Below are positions 38,460 through 48,275 of a stretch of 64,000 nucleotides of DNA, piece by piece. Made by a program: the position numbers and the translations under genes. The stretch comes from Burkholderiaceae bacterium. Lineage in GTDB: Bacteria > Pseudomonadota > Gammaproteobacteria > Burkholderiales > Burkholderiaceae_C. The notes under the pieces are model-generated. The model did not search any database. It had not been told where the DNA came from and saw nothing but the letters and a program-made list of their open reading frames with translations. The DNA lies in the NCBI GenBank assembly GCA_026125795.1, contig JAHCKM010000001.1:496001-560000 (forward strand), given 5' to 3'. How positions within the stretch are numbered: position 1 is the first letter of the stretch; each line of letters starts with the position of its first letter.

Positions 38460-40160
38460 ATGAGCGACCGGAACCCCCAGACCGCCCCAGACCCGCTGAT
38501 CCTCGACCGGGTGCTCGACCATGAAGCGAGCCACCCGCAGCGGGTGTTCCTCACGCAGCCCATCGGCGGCGGGCAGGTGGTGGACTACACCTGGGGCCAG
38601 GTGCTGGATCAGTCGCGCCGCATGGCCGCGCACCTGCAGAGCCGCGGGTTCGCGCGCGGCGCGCGCATCGCGATCCTGTCGAAGAACTGCGCGCACTTCT
38701 TCATGGCCGAGCTGGCCATCTGGCTCGGCGGCTACACCACGGTGGCGATCTTTCCCACTGAAAGCGCCGAGACGGTGCGCTTCGTGCTCGAGCACAGCGA
38801 AGCCAGCCTGCTGTTCGTGGGCAAGCTCGACACCTGGCCGCAGCAGCGCGCCGGCGTGCCGGCCGGCCTGCCGTGCATCGCGTTTCCGCTCGCGCCGAAC
38901 ACCGAGTTCGACACCTGGGATGCGATCACGGCGCGCACCGCACCGCTGCAGGGTCGGCCCGCACGCGCTGCCGACGAGTTGGCGATGCTGATCTACACCT
39001 CGGGCTCCACCGGGCAACCCAAGGGCGTGATGACCTCGTTCGGCGCCATCTCGCGCGCCGCCGAAGGCATCGCCTCCGACGTGCGCAAGCGCGTGGGCGA
39101 GGGCGTCGAGGGTCGCATGCTGTCGTACCTGCCGCTGGCGCACAGCTTCGAGCGCTCATGGGTGGAGGCCGCATCTTTGTGGGACGGCCATTCGCGAATC
39201 TTCTTCGCCGAATCGCTCGACACCTTCCTGCAGGACCTGCAGCGCGCGCGGCCCACGCTGTTTGTCTCGGTGCCGCGGCTGTGGCTGAAGTTCCAGCAGG
39301 GCGTGTTCGCCAAGATGCCGCCGGCCAAGCTCGACAAGTTGCTCGGCATCCCGATCATCGGCCGCCTGGTGGCGCGCAAGGTGCTCAAGGGCCTCGGGCT
39401 CGACGCGGTCAAGCAGGCCGGCAGCGGCTCCGCGCCGCTGCCGCCGGAGCTGATCCGCTGGTACCGCCGCCTCGGGCTGAAGCTGTTCGAGGGCTACGGC
39501 ATGACCGAGGACAACTCCTATTCGCACAGCTCCAACGAGCAGGCCAGCGAGCCCGGCTACGTCGGCGTGCCGATGCCCGGGGTGCAGGTGAAGCTGAGCC
39601 CGGAAGGCGAGATCCTGATCAAGTCGCCCGCGCAGTGCAGCGGCTACTTCAAGCAGCCCGAGCTGACCGCGGCGTCGTTCACCGAGGACGGCTTCTTCCG
39701 CACCGGCGACCGCGGCGAGCGGCGTGCCGACGGCATGCTGAAGATCACCGGGCGCACCAAGGAGCTGTTCAAGACCGCCAAGGGCAAGTACGTGGCGCCG
39801 GCGCCGATCGAGAACCGCCTCAACGCGCACGCGATGGTCGAGCTCTCGCTGGTGTCCGGCGTCGGCCAGGCCGAGGCCTATGCACTGGTGGTGCTGGCCG
39901 AGGCGCTGCGCCCGCGCCTGGGTGATGCCGCGTTGCGCGCCGACGTGCAGCGCGAGATGGAGCAGCTGCTGGCCGGCGTGAACCGCGAGCTGGCCGACTA
40001 CGAACGGCTGCGCATGATCGTGGTGGTGCGCGAGCCGTGGTCCATCGAGAACGGCATGCTCACGCCCACGATGAAGATCCGGCGCGCCCGCATCGAGGCC
40101 GCGGTGGAGCCGCAGCTCGACGGCTGGTACGCCAGCAGCGCCTCGGTGGTCTGGGGCTGA
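38460..40160 (+). CDS. AMP-forming long-chain acyl-CoA synthetase-like protein
   Basis: 566 residues. The phosphate loop is [16 protein letters not shown] (about 179-194), the gate motif [14 protein letters not shown] near 342, [17 protein letters not shown] in the hinge, and the C-terminal region [16 protein letters not shown] carries the catalytic Lys. These features match FadD15/ACSL-bubblegum-type ligases that activate long or very long chain fatty acids. Its stop TGA shares one base with the next ATG (40160), so it is tightly coupled to the ThDP enzyme downstream, which suggests that it supplies that enzyme with acyl-CoA. Confidence 0.9.
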   Translation: MSDRNPQTAPDPLILDRVLDHEASHPQRVFLTQPIGGGQVVDYTWGQVLDQSRRMAAHLQSRGFARGARIAILSKNCAHFFMAELAIWLGGYTTVAIFPTESAETVRFVLEHSEASLLFVGKLDTWPQQRAGVPAGLPCIAFPLAPNTEFDTWDAITARTAPLQGRPARAADELAMLIYTSGSTGQPKGVMTSFGAISRAAEGIASDVRKRVGEGVEGRMLSYLPLAHSFERSWVEAASLWDGHSRIFFAESLDTFLQDLQRARPTLFVSVPRLWLKFQQGVFAKMPPAKLDKLLGIPIIGRLVARKVLKGLGLDAVKQAGSGSAPLPPELIRWYRRLGLKLFEGYGMTEDNSYSHSSNEQASEPGYVGVPMPGVQVKLSPEGEILIKSPAQCSGYFKQPELTAASFTEDGFFRTGDRGERRADGMLKITGRTKELFKTAKGKYVAPAPIENRLNAHAMVELSLVSGVGQAEAYALVVLAEALRPRLGDAALRADVQREMEQLLAGVNRELADYERLRMIVVVREPWSIENGMLTPTMKIRRARIEAAVEPQLDGWYASSASVVWG

Positions 40161-41911
40161 TGGCCATCGCCGGCGCCCGCCACGGCGGCGACCGCATCGC
40201 CGAGGCGCTGCAGGCGCACGGCGTGCCGCGGCTGTTCACGCTGTGCGGCGGCCACATCTCGCCGATCCTGAGCGCGGCCAAGGCGCGCGGCATCCGCGTG
40301 GTGGACGTGCGCGACGAGGTAACGGCCGTGTTCGCCGCCGATGCCAGCGCGCGGCTTACCGGCCTGCCCGGCGTGGCCGCGGTGACGGCCGGGCCCGGCA
40401 TCACCAACACCATCACCGCGCTGAAGAACGCGCAGCTCGCGCAGAGCCCGGTCATCCTGCTCGGCGGCGCCGCGCCCACCGCGCTGCAGGGGCGCGGCGC
40501 GCTGCAGGACATCGACCAGCGCCCGCTGGTGCAGCCGCACGTCAAGCGCTTCTTCAAGATGCGTCGCGTGCGCGAACTCGGCCGCGCGGTGGCCGAGGCC
40601 TTTGCGCTCGCGCGCTCGGGCGTGCCGGGGCCGGTGTTCATCGAGTGTCCGGTCGATCTGCTGTACGACGAGGCCTCGATCCGCCAGTGGTACGCCGAGG
40701 CCGCGGGCAAGGGCACCGCGCTGCCCGAGCGTGCACTGCGCTGGTACCTGAACCGCCACGCACAGCGCATGTTTGCCGGCAGCCAAAATGCGGCGGCCCC
40801 GCCGGTGCAGCCCGTCTCGGTGCCGCGTGCCAGTGAGGGCGCGGTGCGCGCCGCCGCGGCCGCGCTGGCCAAGGCGCAAAGGCCGCTGATGGTGATCGGC
40901 AGCCAGGCGGTGGTGCGCGCGGACCGGGCGCATGCGCTGGCGCAGGCCGTGCAGGCGCTCGGCGTGCCGGTGTATCTCTCGGGTATGGCGCGCGGCCTGC
41001 TCGGGCGCGAGCCCACGCTGCAGATGCGCCATGCACGCCGCCAGGCACTGCGCGAGGCCGACTGCGTGCTGCTGGCCGGCGTGCCGTGCGACTTCAGGCT
41101 CGACTACGGCCGCCACGTGCGGCGCAGCGCCACGCTGATCGCGGCCAACCGCAGCGCGCGCGAAGCCCGCCTCAACCGCCGGCCCGACATCGGTGCCATC
41201 GGCGATGCGGGGTTGTTCATCGAGTCGCTGGCCGTGCTGCGGCCGCAGCAACGCGCCGCCGAGTGGGCCGGCTGGCTCGCCACGCTGCGTGCGTGCGACC
41301 AGGCGCGCGAAGCCGAGATCGACACCCAGGCTGCTGTGAGCGGCGAGCATGTGAACCCACTGGCGCTGTTCCGTGCGCTGGAGGCCGAGGCCGGCGAGCA
41401 CGCCGTGTTCGTGGCCGACGGCGGCGACTTCGTGGGCACCGCGAGCTACGTGCTGCACCCGCGCGCGCCGCTCGGCTGGCTGGACCCCGGCGCCTTCGGC
41501 ACGCTCGGTGTCGGTGCGGGCTTTGCGATGGGTGCGGCGCTGGCGCGGCCCGAGCATGAGGTGTGGATCATCTTCGGCGACGGCGCCTGCGGCTGGGGCC
41601 TGAGCGAGTTCGACAGCTTCGTGCGCCAGCGCATCCCGGTGATCGCCGTGGTGGGCAACGACGCCGGCTGGACGCAGATTGCGCGCGAGCAGGTGAAGAT
41701 GCTGCACGACGACGTGGCCACCGTGCTGGCGCGCAGCGCCTACCACGACGTGGTGGCCGGCTTCGGCGCCAAGGGGCTCGAGGTGCGCCGCGCCGACGAG
41801 CTGCGGCCCGCGCTCGCACGCGCGCGCGACTGGGCGCGCCAGGGCCACGCGGTGCTGGTCAACGTGTGGCTCGACAAGACCGAGTTTCGCGAGGGCTCGT
41901 TGTCGATGTAG
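40160..41911 (+). CDS. ThDP-dependent lyase similar to ILVBL/HACL2 (annotated often as acetolactate synthase-like)
   Basis: 583 residues with the three ThDP-enzyme domains. The N-terminal Pyr domain holds the activating Glu in [15 protein letters not shown] near 51-65; the PP domain carries the GDG-X(n)-N motif as [14 protein letters not shown] through VGNDAGWT near 475-505. Several segments ([43 protein letters not shown]) agree closely with what I recall of human ILVBL (HACL2), a 2-hydroxyacyl-CoA lyase, and there is no ilvN partner. It is a better match to that branch than to biosynthetic AHAS. Coupled to an acyl-CoA synthetase and 38 bp before paaZ. Confidence 0.83.
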   Translation: MAIAGARHGGDRIAEALQAHGVPRLFTLCGGHISPILSAAKARGIRVVDVRDEVTAVFAADASARLTGLPGVAAVTAGPGITNTITALKNAQLAQSPVILLGGAAPTALQGRGALQDIDQRPLVQPHVKRFFKMRRVRELGRAVAEAFALARSGVPGPVFIECPVDLLYDEASIRQWYAEAAGKGTALPERALRWYLNRHAQRMFAGSQNAAAPPVQPVSVPRASEGAVRAAAAALAKAQRPLMVIGSQAVVRADRAHALAQAVQALGVPVYLSGMARGLLGREPTLQMRHARRQALREADCVLLAGVPCDFRLDYGRHVRRSATLIAANRSAREARLNRRPDIGAIGDAGLFIESLAVLRPQQRAAEWAGWLATLRACDQAREAEIDTQAAVSGEHVNPLALFRALEAEAGEHAVFVADGGDFVGTASYVLHPRAPLGWLDPGAFGTLGVGAGFAMGAALARPEHEVWIIFGDGACGWGLSEFDSFVRQRIPVIAVVGNDAGWTQIAREQVKMLHDDVATVLARSAYHDVVAGFGAKGLEVRRADELRPALARARDWARQGHAVLVNVWLDKTEFREGSLSM

Positions 41912-41949
41912 TCTGTGCGCCCGTCACACCAATCCCCGGGCCACCGATC

Positions 41950-43995
41950 ATGACCGCAGCAGTCCTTCAAAGCCACATCGCCGGCCGCTGGCTCGGCGCC
42001 AAGCCAGCGCAGCTCCTGCGCAGCGCCGTCAACGGCAAGCCGGTGGCCAGCACGCACGCCGACAGCATCGACTTCGGCGAGGCGCTGCACCACGCACGCA
42101 CCGTGGGCCTGCCCAACCTGTTGAAGCTCGACTTCCAGCAGCGCGCCGCGATCCTGAAGGCGCTGGCCAAATACCTCAACGACAACAAGGAAGCGCTCTA
42201 CGCCGTGTCGGCCCACACCGGCGCCACGCGGCAGGACGGCTGGATCGACATCGAAGGCGGCAGCGGCACCCTGTTTGCCTACTCCAGCGTCGGCAGCAAC
42301 GACCTGCCGTCGGGCAACGTGGTGCACGAGGGGCCCGCCGTGCCGCTCGGCAAGAAAGGCGCCTTTGCCGGCACCCACATCCTGGTGCCGCGGCGTGGCG
42401 TGGCGGTGCACATCAACGCCTTCAATTTTCCGGTGTGGGGGCTGCTGGAGAAGTTTGCGCCGACCTTTCTGGCCGGCATGCCGTGCATCGGCAAGCCGGC
42501 CACCGCCACCAGCTACCTCACCGAGGCGCTGGTGCGCTTGATCGAGCAGTCAGGTCTGCTGCCCGCGGGCGCCTTGCAGCTGGTGATCGGCGGCACCGGA
42601 GACCTGCTCGACCGGCTCGAGGGCAACGACGTGGTCACCTTCACCGGCAGCGCCGACACTGCGGCCAAGCTGCGCGTGCACCCGAACCTCGTCAAGCAAT
42701 CGATCTCGTTCAACGCCGAGGCCGATTCGCTCAACTGCGCGATCCTCGCGCCCGACGTGAGCCCCGACAGCGAGGAGTTCGAGCTGTTCGTGCGCGAGGT
42801 GGCGCGCGAGATGACGGTGAAGGCGGGTCAGAAGTGCACCGCGATCCGTCGTGCCATCGTGCCCAAGCAGCACGTGGCGATTGCCGCCGAGCGCATCGCC
42901 GCGCGCCTGGCCAAGACCGTGGTGGGCGACCCGGCCAACGAGAGCGTGCGCATGGGCGCGCTCGCGTCGCACGCGCAACTCCAGGACGTGAGCGAGCGCG
43001 TGGCGGAGCTACAGCAAAACGCCGAGGTGATCTACGGCGCCAAGAGCGGCTTTGCGCCGGTGGGCGCGGGTGTGGCCGAAGGCGCGTTCTTCGCGCCCAC
43101 GCTGCTGCTCGCCAAGGACGCGATGAACCATGCCGCCCACGACGTGGAGGCGTTCGGACCGGTGAGCACGCTGATGCCGTATGCCGACGTCGAAGAAGCC
43201 GTGGCGCTCGCCGCGCGCGGCCGCGGCAGCCTGGTGGGCACGCTGGTCACATCGCATCCGGCCACGGCGGCGCTGATCGTGCCGCAGATCGCCGCCTGGC
43301 ACGGGCGCCTGTTGATCCTCGACCACGAAGCCGCGCCCGAGTCCACCGGGCACGGCTCGCCATTGCCGCTGCTCAAGCACGGCGGCCCGGGCCGCGCCGG
43401 CGGCGGCGAGGAGCTGGGTGGTGTGCGCGCGGTGACGCACTACCTGCAGCGCGCCGCGCTGCAGGGCTCGCCGACGATGATCACCGCCGTCACCGGCGAG
43501 TACACGCGCGGCGCCGCGCTGCGCGAAGGCGACGTGCACCCGTTCCGGCGCTACTTCGAAGAGCTGCAGGTCGGCGATTCGCTGCTGACGCACCGCCGCA
43601 CCGTGAGCGAGGCCGACATCGTGGCTTTTGGCGGCATTTCGGGTGACTATTTCTACATGCACTTCGACGAGATCGCGGCCAAGGACAGCCCGTTCGGCAA
43701 GCGCATCGCGCACGGGTATTTCGTGCTGAGCGCGGCGGCGGGGCTGTTCGTCAGCCCGGCGCCGGGGCCGGTGCTGGCGAACTACGGGCTCGACACGTTG
43801 CGCTTCGTCAAGCCCGTGGGCATCGGCGACACGATTCAGGCGCGGCTGACCTGCAAGCGCAAGATCGACCGCAACCGCAAGGATGCCAAGGGCGTGGGTC
43901 AGGGCGTGGTGGCGTGGGACGTGGCGGTCACCAACCAGGATGGCGAGATCGTGGCGAGCTACGACATCCTGACGTTGGTGGCCAAGAGGTCTTGA
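41950..43995 (+). CDS. paaZ: Bifunctional oxepin-CoA hydrolase / 3-oxo-5,6-dehydrosuberyl-CoA semialdehyde dehydrogenase PaaZ
   Basis: 681 residues: an aldehyde dehydrogenase (1-530) fused to a MaoC-type hydratase (about 540-680). ALDH catalytic residues are Glu257 (SFNAEADSL) and Cys296 (AGQKCTAIRR). In the MaoC part Asp566 and His571 (GDYFYMHFD) keep the five-residue spacing of the Escherichia coli catalytic pair, followed by KRIAHGYF. It opens the oxepin ring and oxidises the resulting aldehyde in phenylacetate breakdown. It lies 10 kb from paaABCDE, behind the HACL2-like gene. Confidence 0.95.
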   Translation: MTAAVLQSHIAGRWLGAKPAQLLRSAVNGKPVASTHADSIDFGEALHHARTVGLPNLLKLDFQQRAAILKALAKYLNDNKEALYAVSAHTGATRQDGWIDIEGGSGTLFAYSSVGSNDLPSGNVVHEGPAVPLGKKGAFAGTHILVPRRGVAVHINAFNFPVWGLLEKFAPTFLAGMPCIGKPATATSYLTEALVRLIEQSGLLPAGALQLVIGGTGDLLDRLEGNDVVTFTGSADTAAKLRVHPNLVKQSISFNAEADSLNCAILAPDVSPDSEEFELFVREVAREMTVKAGQKCTAIRRAIVPKQHVAIAAERIAARLAKTVVGDPANESVRMGALASHAQLQDVSERVAELQQNAEVIYGAKSGFAPVGAGVAEGAFFAPTLLLAKDAMNHAAHDVEAFGPVSTLMPYADVEEAVALAARGRGSLVGTLVTSHPATAALIVPQIAAWHGRLLILDHEAAPESTGHGSPLPLLKHGGPGRAGGGEELGGVRAVTHYLQRAALQGSPTMITAVTGEYTRGAALREGDVHPFRRYFEELQVGDSLLTHRRTVSEADIVAFGGISGDYFYMHFDEIAAKDSPFGKRIAHGYFVLSAAAGLFVSPAPGPVLANYGLDTLRFVKPVGIGDTIQARLTCKRKIDRNRKDAKGVGQGVVAWDVAVTNQDGEIVASYDILTLVAKRS

Positions 43996-44065
43996 AGCGA
44001 TCGATACCCTCTTTGGAGGGCCTGCGCCGGTCCACCCGCGGTGTCGTGAGTGCGTTGAGCACCTG

Positions 44066-44542
44066 ATGCTGCAGGAAAGACATCCTTCTCGCTCACCGCT
44101 GGAGCGGCTGCACGGCGCTTCGATCGCCGCCATGGCCGTGCTGGCGGGCTGGTTGTGCGGCAACCCGGCCCAGGCGGCCAACGAGACCAAGCTCGAAGAA
44201 ACGGCGAACTGCATCGCGTTGATGCAGACCACGGCCGACGACCTGGCGCGCCAGATCAAGGCGGGCGACAGGGCGCGCGAGCCGGCGCTGCGCACCGAAC
44301 TGACGCTCGCCGGCGCGCTGATCGCGCGCACCTACCTCGAGGGCCTGCGCGACGGCAACGAAGCCAAGGCACGGCTGAGGGCCGCGCACGAGCGGCAGGC
44401 GGGCTGGGAACCGGAGCGCAAGCGCAGCGTGCACCAGGCCTGTCGGACGCGGGCCGACACACAACTGGCGCGCGCATCGACGCTGGAGCGTTTTGCGGCC
44501 GCACGCTTCGCCGAGTCACGGCTCAAGCGCATGCTGCGCTGA
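44066..44542 (+). CDS. Small exported protein of unknown function
   Basis: 158 residues. A signal peptide of about 37 residues (basic start, ASIAAMAVLAGWLCG core, cleavage near AQAAN). The mature region is helical and charged, with three Cys in total of which two lie in the mature part (ANCIALM and HQACRTR), which may form a disulfide. No family recognised. Isolated between paaZ and the coiled-coil gene. Confidence 0.65.
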   Translation: MLQERHPSRSPLERLHGASIAAMAVLAGWLCGNPAQAANETKLEETANCIALMQTTADDLARQIKAGDRAREPALRTELTLAGALIARTYLEGLRDGNEAKARLRAAHERQAGWEPERKRSVHQACRTRADTQLARASTLERFAAARFAESRLKRMLR

Positions 44543-44712
44543 TTGCGTAGCACGGTCTTGCGCCCAAACCGCGCCCGTCACACTGTTGCAAGACGCATCG
44601 TCGGCAACAGACTCATCCATTCGGCCTCGCGCGCCGATGCGGGGCAATACATCACAGCGGTAACACGCGTGCGGCCGCACGATGCGTGTCCACGCCGCTG
44701 CAATGAGTTGCC

Positions 44713-47148
44713 ATGCTCGACACCATCTTCAGGAACGGCTCCGGCCGCAAACAGAACCAGGATGAACTGCGCGACCTGGTGACCCAGGCGCGCGAGGAGC
44801 GCGAGGCGCTCGAGCTGGCGCTGGCGCGCATGCAATCCGAGGGCGATGCGCGCACGCGCGAAGCGCGCGACAACGCCGCGGCGCTGCGCCAGGAGGGCGA
44901 GCAGTTCGAGGAGCTGCGCGCGCGCCTGCGCCAGGCCAGCGCCGAAGTGGCCCGCTCGGCCGAGACCATCATCGAGCTCAAGGGCGAGCTCGAGACGCTG
45001 CGCCGCTCCGAGGCGCAGCTGACGCAGGAGCTGCAGGGCATCCGCGACGGCGCGCGCGCCGCGCGCGACGATGCAAGCGCCGCCAGCGCGGCCGTGCAGG
45101 GCGTGGAGCAGAAGCTGCAGGCGTTCGCGCGCCTGCAGGAACTGAGCGAGGGCACCGAGCAGCGCCTCAACGCGCTCAATGCGCTCGCCGAACACGTGTC
45201 GCACAAGACCAAGGCGCTGGAGACGCAGAAGCAGACGGTGGAGCGCGCCGTCGTCGAGGCCACGCGCCTGAACGAGATGGTGTGGAACATGGACGCGCAG
45301 ATCGCGCGCCTGCAGCAAGGCGGCGAGCAGATGCGCCAGGCCGAGGAGACGGTCGGGCGCATGGATGCGCTGGCGCGCAGCACGGCGCAGGAGCTGGCCG
45401 CGGCCAGCGCGGGGCGCGACGAGTTCCTGCGCGAGGCGGCGCGGGTACAGGCACAGGGCAGCGCACTGTCGGAGCAGCTGCGTGCCAACCTGGAGCGCCT
45501 GGCGATCGAAAAGGAGGAGATCGATGCCTTCGACCAGCGCCTGCAGGCGATGTCGCGCGCGGTCAACGACACGCAGGCCAGCGTGAAGGGCCTGATGGCC
45601 AAGCAGGACACCTTGCTGTCGATGGAGCGCAAGGCCGACGCGGTGAACAAGGCCTTCGCCGCATGGTCGGCCAAGGCCGACGAGCTGTCCGCCCGGCACG
45701 CGGCGGTGGAGGCACTGGCGGCGCAGCTCGCACAGGTGGAGACGCTGGGCAAGCGAACCGCCGCGCAGCACGACAGCCTGCTGCAATCGCAGCAGGAGAT
45801 CGATGCGATGCGGCGCGCGCTCGACGAGTTCCGCCAGTCCCACGCCGAGGCGGTGCTGCTGCGCGATCGGCTGGCGGTGGACCGCGCTGCGCTCGACAGC
45901 TTTGGCGAACGCGCGGCCGCAATGATGAGCCGCGTGCCGGAGCTCGACGCGCGCATCCAGGCCGTGCTGGGCAAGCTGGCGCTGATCGATGCGGGCAACC
46001 AGTCGGCCGCGCTGCTCAGCGAGCTGGCCGACGATCTCAGCGCCCGGGTGGAGCGCGTGGACGGACGGCTGCAATTCGTGGAAAGGCTCGAGCAGCGCGT
46101 CAATGGCCTGCACACGATGACGGCCGAGGTCGACCAGAAGCTGTCCGAGCAGCTGGCGCGCCGCGCCGAGGTGGAGGGGGTGAAGAACCAGTGCGACACG
46201 CTGCTCACGCAGCTCGTCGACGTGCAGCACAAGCTCGAGGGCGTGGCTGCGCTGCAAGCCCGCGTGCTGCCGCTGGCCGGGCAGGTGGCCACGCTGCAGC
46301 AGTCGGTGGAGCGCTGCCAACAGCTGGTGCACGAGGCGCAGGTCGACGAGGCGGCGCTGCACGCGCAGCGCGCGCACCTGCTGGAGCTGGTCGAGCAGAA
46401 CAAGACCTTGTCGGGCGAGAGCGCCGAGCGCCTGCAGCAGCTGCGCGGCGCGGCCGTCGAACTCGATCGCGCCGGCGCGCTCAAGGAGTCGTTGCTGGCC
46501 GAACTGGCGCGCGTGCAAGCCGCCCAGCGCGACGCGGTGGCGCAGACCGAGGCTGCCGAAGACCGCATCCAGCGCGCCGAAGCGATGGCACGGCAGCTCG
46601 ACCAGCGCTGCGCGCAGGTGCTGAGCCGTCAGGACGAGCTGGGTGCGCTGGAGGGACGGCTCGACGAGCTCGATCGCGGCGCCGATCGGGTGCAGCAGAA
46701 GATCCAGGCGCTGGGCGACCAGGAGGCGCTGGTGCAGGCGGTGAAGGCGGAGGTGGAGAACATCCGTCAGGTGAGCGAGCGCAGCATGGCGGACCTGCAG
46801 CTCGTCGGCGAGCAGCGCGGCGCGCTCGCCGAGCTGCGCGCCAAGGTCGACGACCTGCTGGGCCGCCTGCACGAAACCGACGACAAGATCGCCACCATCG
46901 AGTCGCAGCGCAGGATCGTCGACGAGGTGCAGGCGCGTGCCAACGGCATCGTGCACATGCTGAAAGACCTCAACATCAACCTCGACATGGTGGGCGAGCA
47001 GCGCGCGGCGGTGGATCAGGTGGGCGACAAGCTGGCGCGCCTGGAGTTCACGCTGCAGGAGGCGAACAACACCATCCGCACGTTGCAGCGCGAACGCGAG
47101 GCGGCCGAGCGGATCGAGCAGGCCAGCACCGCCCGGTTGCGTTCGTAA
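44713..47148 (+). CDS. Large cytoplasmic coiled-coil protein
   Basis: 811 residues, almost wholly predicted heptad-repeat coiled coil (Glu/Gln/Ala/Leu/Arg-rich) with only short breaks; no signal peptide, membrane segment, Walker motif or SMC head is visible. The N-terminus MLDTIFRNGSGRKQNQDELR is the only distinct part. An open frame of similar length exists on the opposite strand but is compositionally a shadow. Possible roles are scaffold, cell-shape or chromosome-organising protein, none supported directly. Followed by pagL, 77 bp downstream, on the same strand. Confidence 0.85.
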   Translation: MLDTIFRNGSGRKQNQDELRDLVTQAREEREALELALARMQSEGDARTREARDNAAALRQEGEQFEELRARLRQASAEVARSAETIIELKGELETLRRSEAQLTQELQGIRDGARAARDDASAASAAVQGVEQKLQAFARLQELSEGTEQRLNALNALAEHVSHKTKALETQKQTVERAVVEATRLNEMVWNMDAQIARLQQGGEQMRQAEETVGRMDALARSTAQELAAASAGRDEFLREAARVQAQGSALSEQLRANLERLAIEKEEIDAFDQRLQAMSRAVNDTQASVKGLMAKQDTLLSMERKADAVNKAFAAWSAKADELSARHAAVEALAAQLAQVETLGKRTAAQHDSLLQSQQEIDAMRRALDEFRQSHAEAVLLRDRLAVDRAALDSFGERAAAMMSRVPELDARIQAVLGKLALIDAGNQSAALLSELADDLSARVERVDGRLQFVERLEQRVNGLHTMTAEVDQKLSEQLARRAEVEGVKNQCDTLLTQLVDVQHKLEGVAALQARVLPLAGQVATLQQSVERCQQLVHEAQVDEAALHAQRAHLLELVEQNKTLSGESAERLQQLRGAAVELDRAGALKESLLAELARVQAAQRDAVAQTEAAEDRIQRAEAMARQLDQRCAQVLSRQDELGALEGRLDELDRGADRVQQKIQALGDQEALVQAVKAEVENIRQVSERSMADLQLVGEQRGALAELRAKVDDLLGRLHETDDKIATIESQRRIVDEVQARANGIVHMLKDLNINLDMVGEQRAAVDQVGDKLARLEFTLQEANNTIRTLQREREAAERIEQASTARLRS

Positions 47149-47225
47149 CCGCGCGCGGCAGCGCCGCAACCGCGCCGCAATGACGGCGCGGCTCAATGGC
47201 ATCCACAACAACAGGTGGATGCATC

Positions 47226-47804
47226 GTGAGCCGAGCTTCCAGGTTCCTGCTGGCCTTCGTCGCGTGGGGCGCGGGTGTCACTGCGCTGAGCGCGCACGCA
47301 CAGACGCCCGGCAACGCACGATCGCCGTGGCGCCCCGACAAGGTCTTTGCGCAGATCGGGGTTGCCGAAGAGGCGCGCATGGCGGTGGTGGGCGCCACCT
47401 GGGACATCCCGGCGCTGCGCGGCTTCGTGTGGGACAACACGTCGGGCTATGTCGAGGCATCGATCGGCCGCTGGGAGAGCGACATCAACGACGGCTCGCG
47501 CTCGTCGGCGTGGGTGACGCAGCTCGGCATCACGCCGGTGCTGCGCTGGTACCCGTTTGCCAGCTCGCAGTGGTTCACCGAGGCCGGCATCGGCGTCAAC
47601 GTGCTGGCGCCGATCTATCGCAGCAGCGACAAGCGCTTCAGCACCGTGTTCAACTTCGGCGATCACATCGGCGTGGGCGTGCAGTTCGGCGAGGCGCGCC
47701 GCCACGAGCTGGCGCTGCGCTTCCAGCACTTCTCCAATGCTGGAATCAAGGAGCCGAACCCGGGCGAGAACTTTCTGCAGCTGCGCTATTCGGTACGGCT
47801 GTAG
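47226..47804 (+). CDS. pagL: Lipid A 3-O-deacylase PagL
   Basis: 192 residues from the GTG at 47226, which has an AGGTGG ribosome-binding site and gives a clean signal peptide ending near AHAQ; an in-frame ATG at 47196 would add ten residues. The mature part is an eight-strand outer-membrane barrel with the PagL C-terminal block HFSNAGIKEPNPGENFLQLRY, which has the catalytic His168-Ser170 pair and nearby Glu (176 or 181). It removes the 3-O acyl chain from lipid A at the outer membrane. Confidence 0.9.
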   Translation: MSRASRFLLAFVAWGAGVTALSAHAQTPGNARSPWRPDKVFAQIGVAEEARMAVVGATWDIPALRGFVWDNTSGYVEASIGRWESDINDGSRSSAWVTQLGITPVLRWYPFASSQWFTEAGIGVNVLAPIYRSSDKRFSTVFNFGDHIGVGVQFGEARRHELALRFQHFSNAGIKEPNPGENFLQLRYSVRL

Positions 47805-47807
47805 CCG

Positions 47808-48128
47808 TCACGCCGCCGTGCGCACCTTGCCGTCGAAGCGGTATTCGCGCTCCACGCGGCAGGTCTGGATGCGGTACTGCGCAAAGAACTCGCGCCGGCC
47901 GCGCTCCTGCGCGGCCACGTGCTCCGGGTGGTTGCGCCACGCCAGCAGTTCCGGCTCTGACGCGAACTCCACCACGGTGACGTTCTCGCCATCGGGGGCG
48001 CTGTAGTCCTTGTACGACACAAAGCCCGGCATGGTGGCGGCCAGCTCGGCCATGCGCGCGCCCAGCGGCTCGAGCGGACCCGGGTCCAGGTCATCACGCA
48101 GGCGCGAACGAAACACCACGACGATCAT
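47808..48128 (-). CDS. Antibiotic-biosynthesis-monooxygenase-like (ABM) protein
   Basis: 106 residues of the dimeric alpha-beta barrel ABM fold: MIVVVFRSRL start, MPGFVSYKDYSAPDGENVTVVEF, and WRNHPEHVAAQERGRREFF, the usual heme-monooxygenase-like or quinone-oxygenase-like pattern. The AGGAGG site fits the ATG at 48128 better than the adjacent GTG at 48131. It converges with pagL (3 bp apart). Function unknown; family members act on quinones or haem, or merely bind small molecules. Confidence 0.83.
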   Translation of the reverse strand: MIVVVFRSRLRDDLDPGPLEPLGARMAELAATMPGFVSYKDYSAPDGENVTVVEFASEPELLAWRNHPEHVAAQERGRREFFAQYRIQTCRVEREYRFDGKVRTAA

Positions 48129-48225
48129 CACGGCCTCCTGTCGGTCTCGACATCACCGGGTAGTCGGGCAGGCCCCCGAGGTCCTGACATGCCGGTCGGA
48201 GGTCCGGCGCCGCGCGGGGCGGGCG

Positions 48226-48252
48226 ACCGGCAGCCTCCGTGGGGCTGCCGGT
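48226..48252 (-). terminator. Terminator-like hairpin after the first DUF4148 gene
   Basis: ACCGGCAGCC-(7-nt loop)-GGCTGCCGGT is a perfect 10-bp stem 23 bp downstream of the DUF4148 stop. There is no U-run, so it is an imperfect terminator or stabilising stem. Confidence 0.5.
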
Positions 48253-48275
48253 GGGCGATGGCTTGGCGCTGCGCG

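Noticed and set aside
40160-41911. Calling this gene biosynthetic acetolactate synthase (ilvB)
   Set aside because: No regulatory subunit gene or other ilv gene is adjacent, and conserved blocks fit the ILVBL/HACL2 branch better.
44578-47211. An 877-residue open frame on the minus strand
   Set aside because: It is the shadow of the plus-strand coiled-coil gene; its His/Arg/Leu/Gln-rich composition is typical of antisense translation of high-G+C DNA, and no domain is visible.
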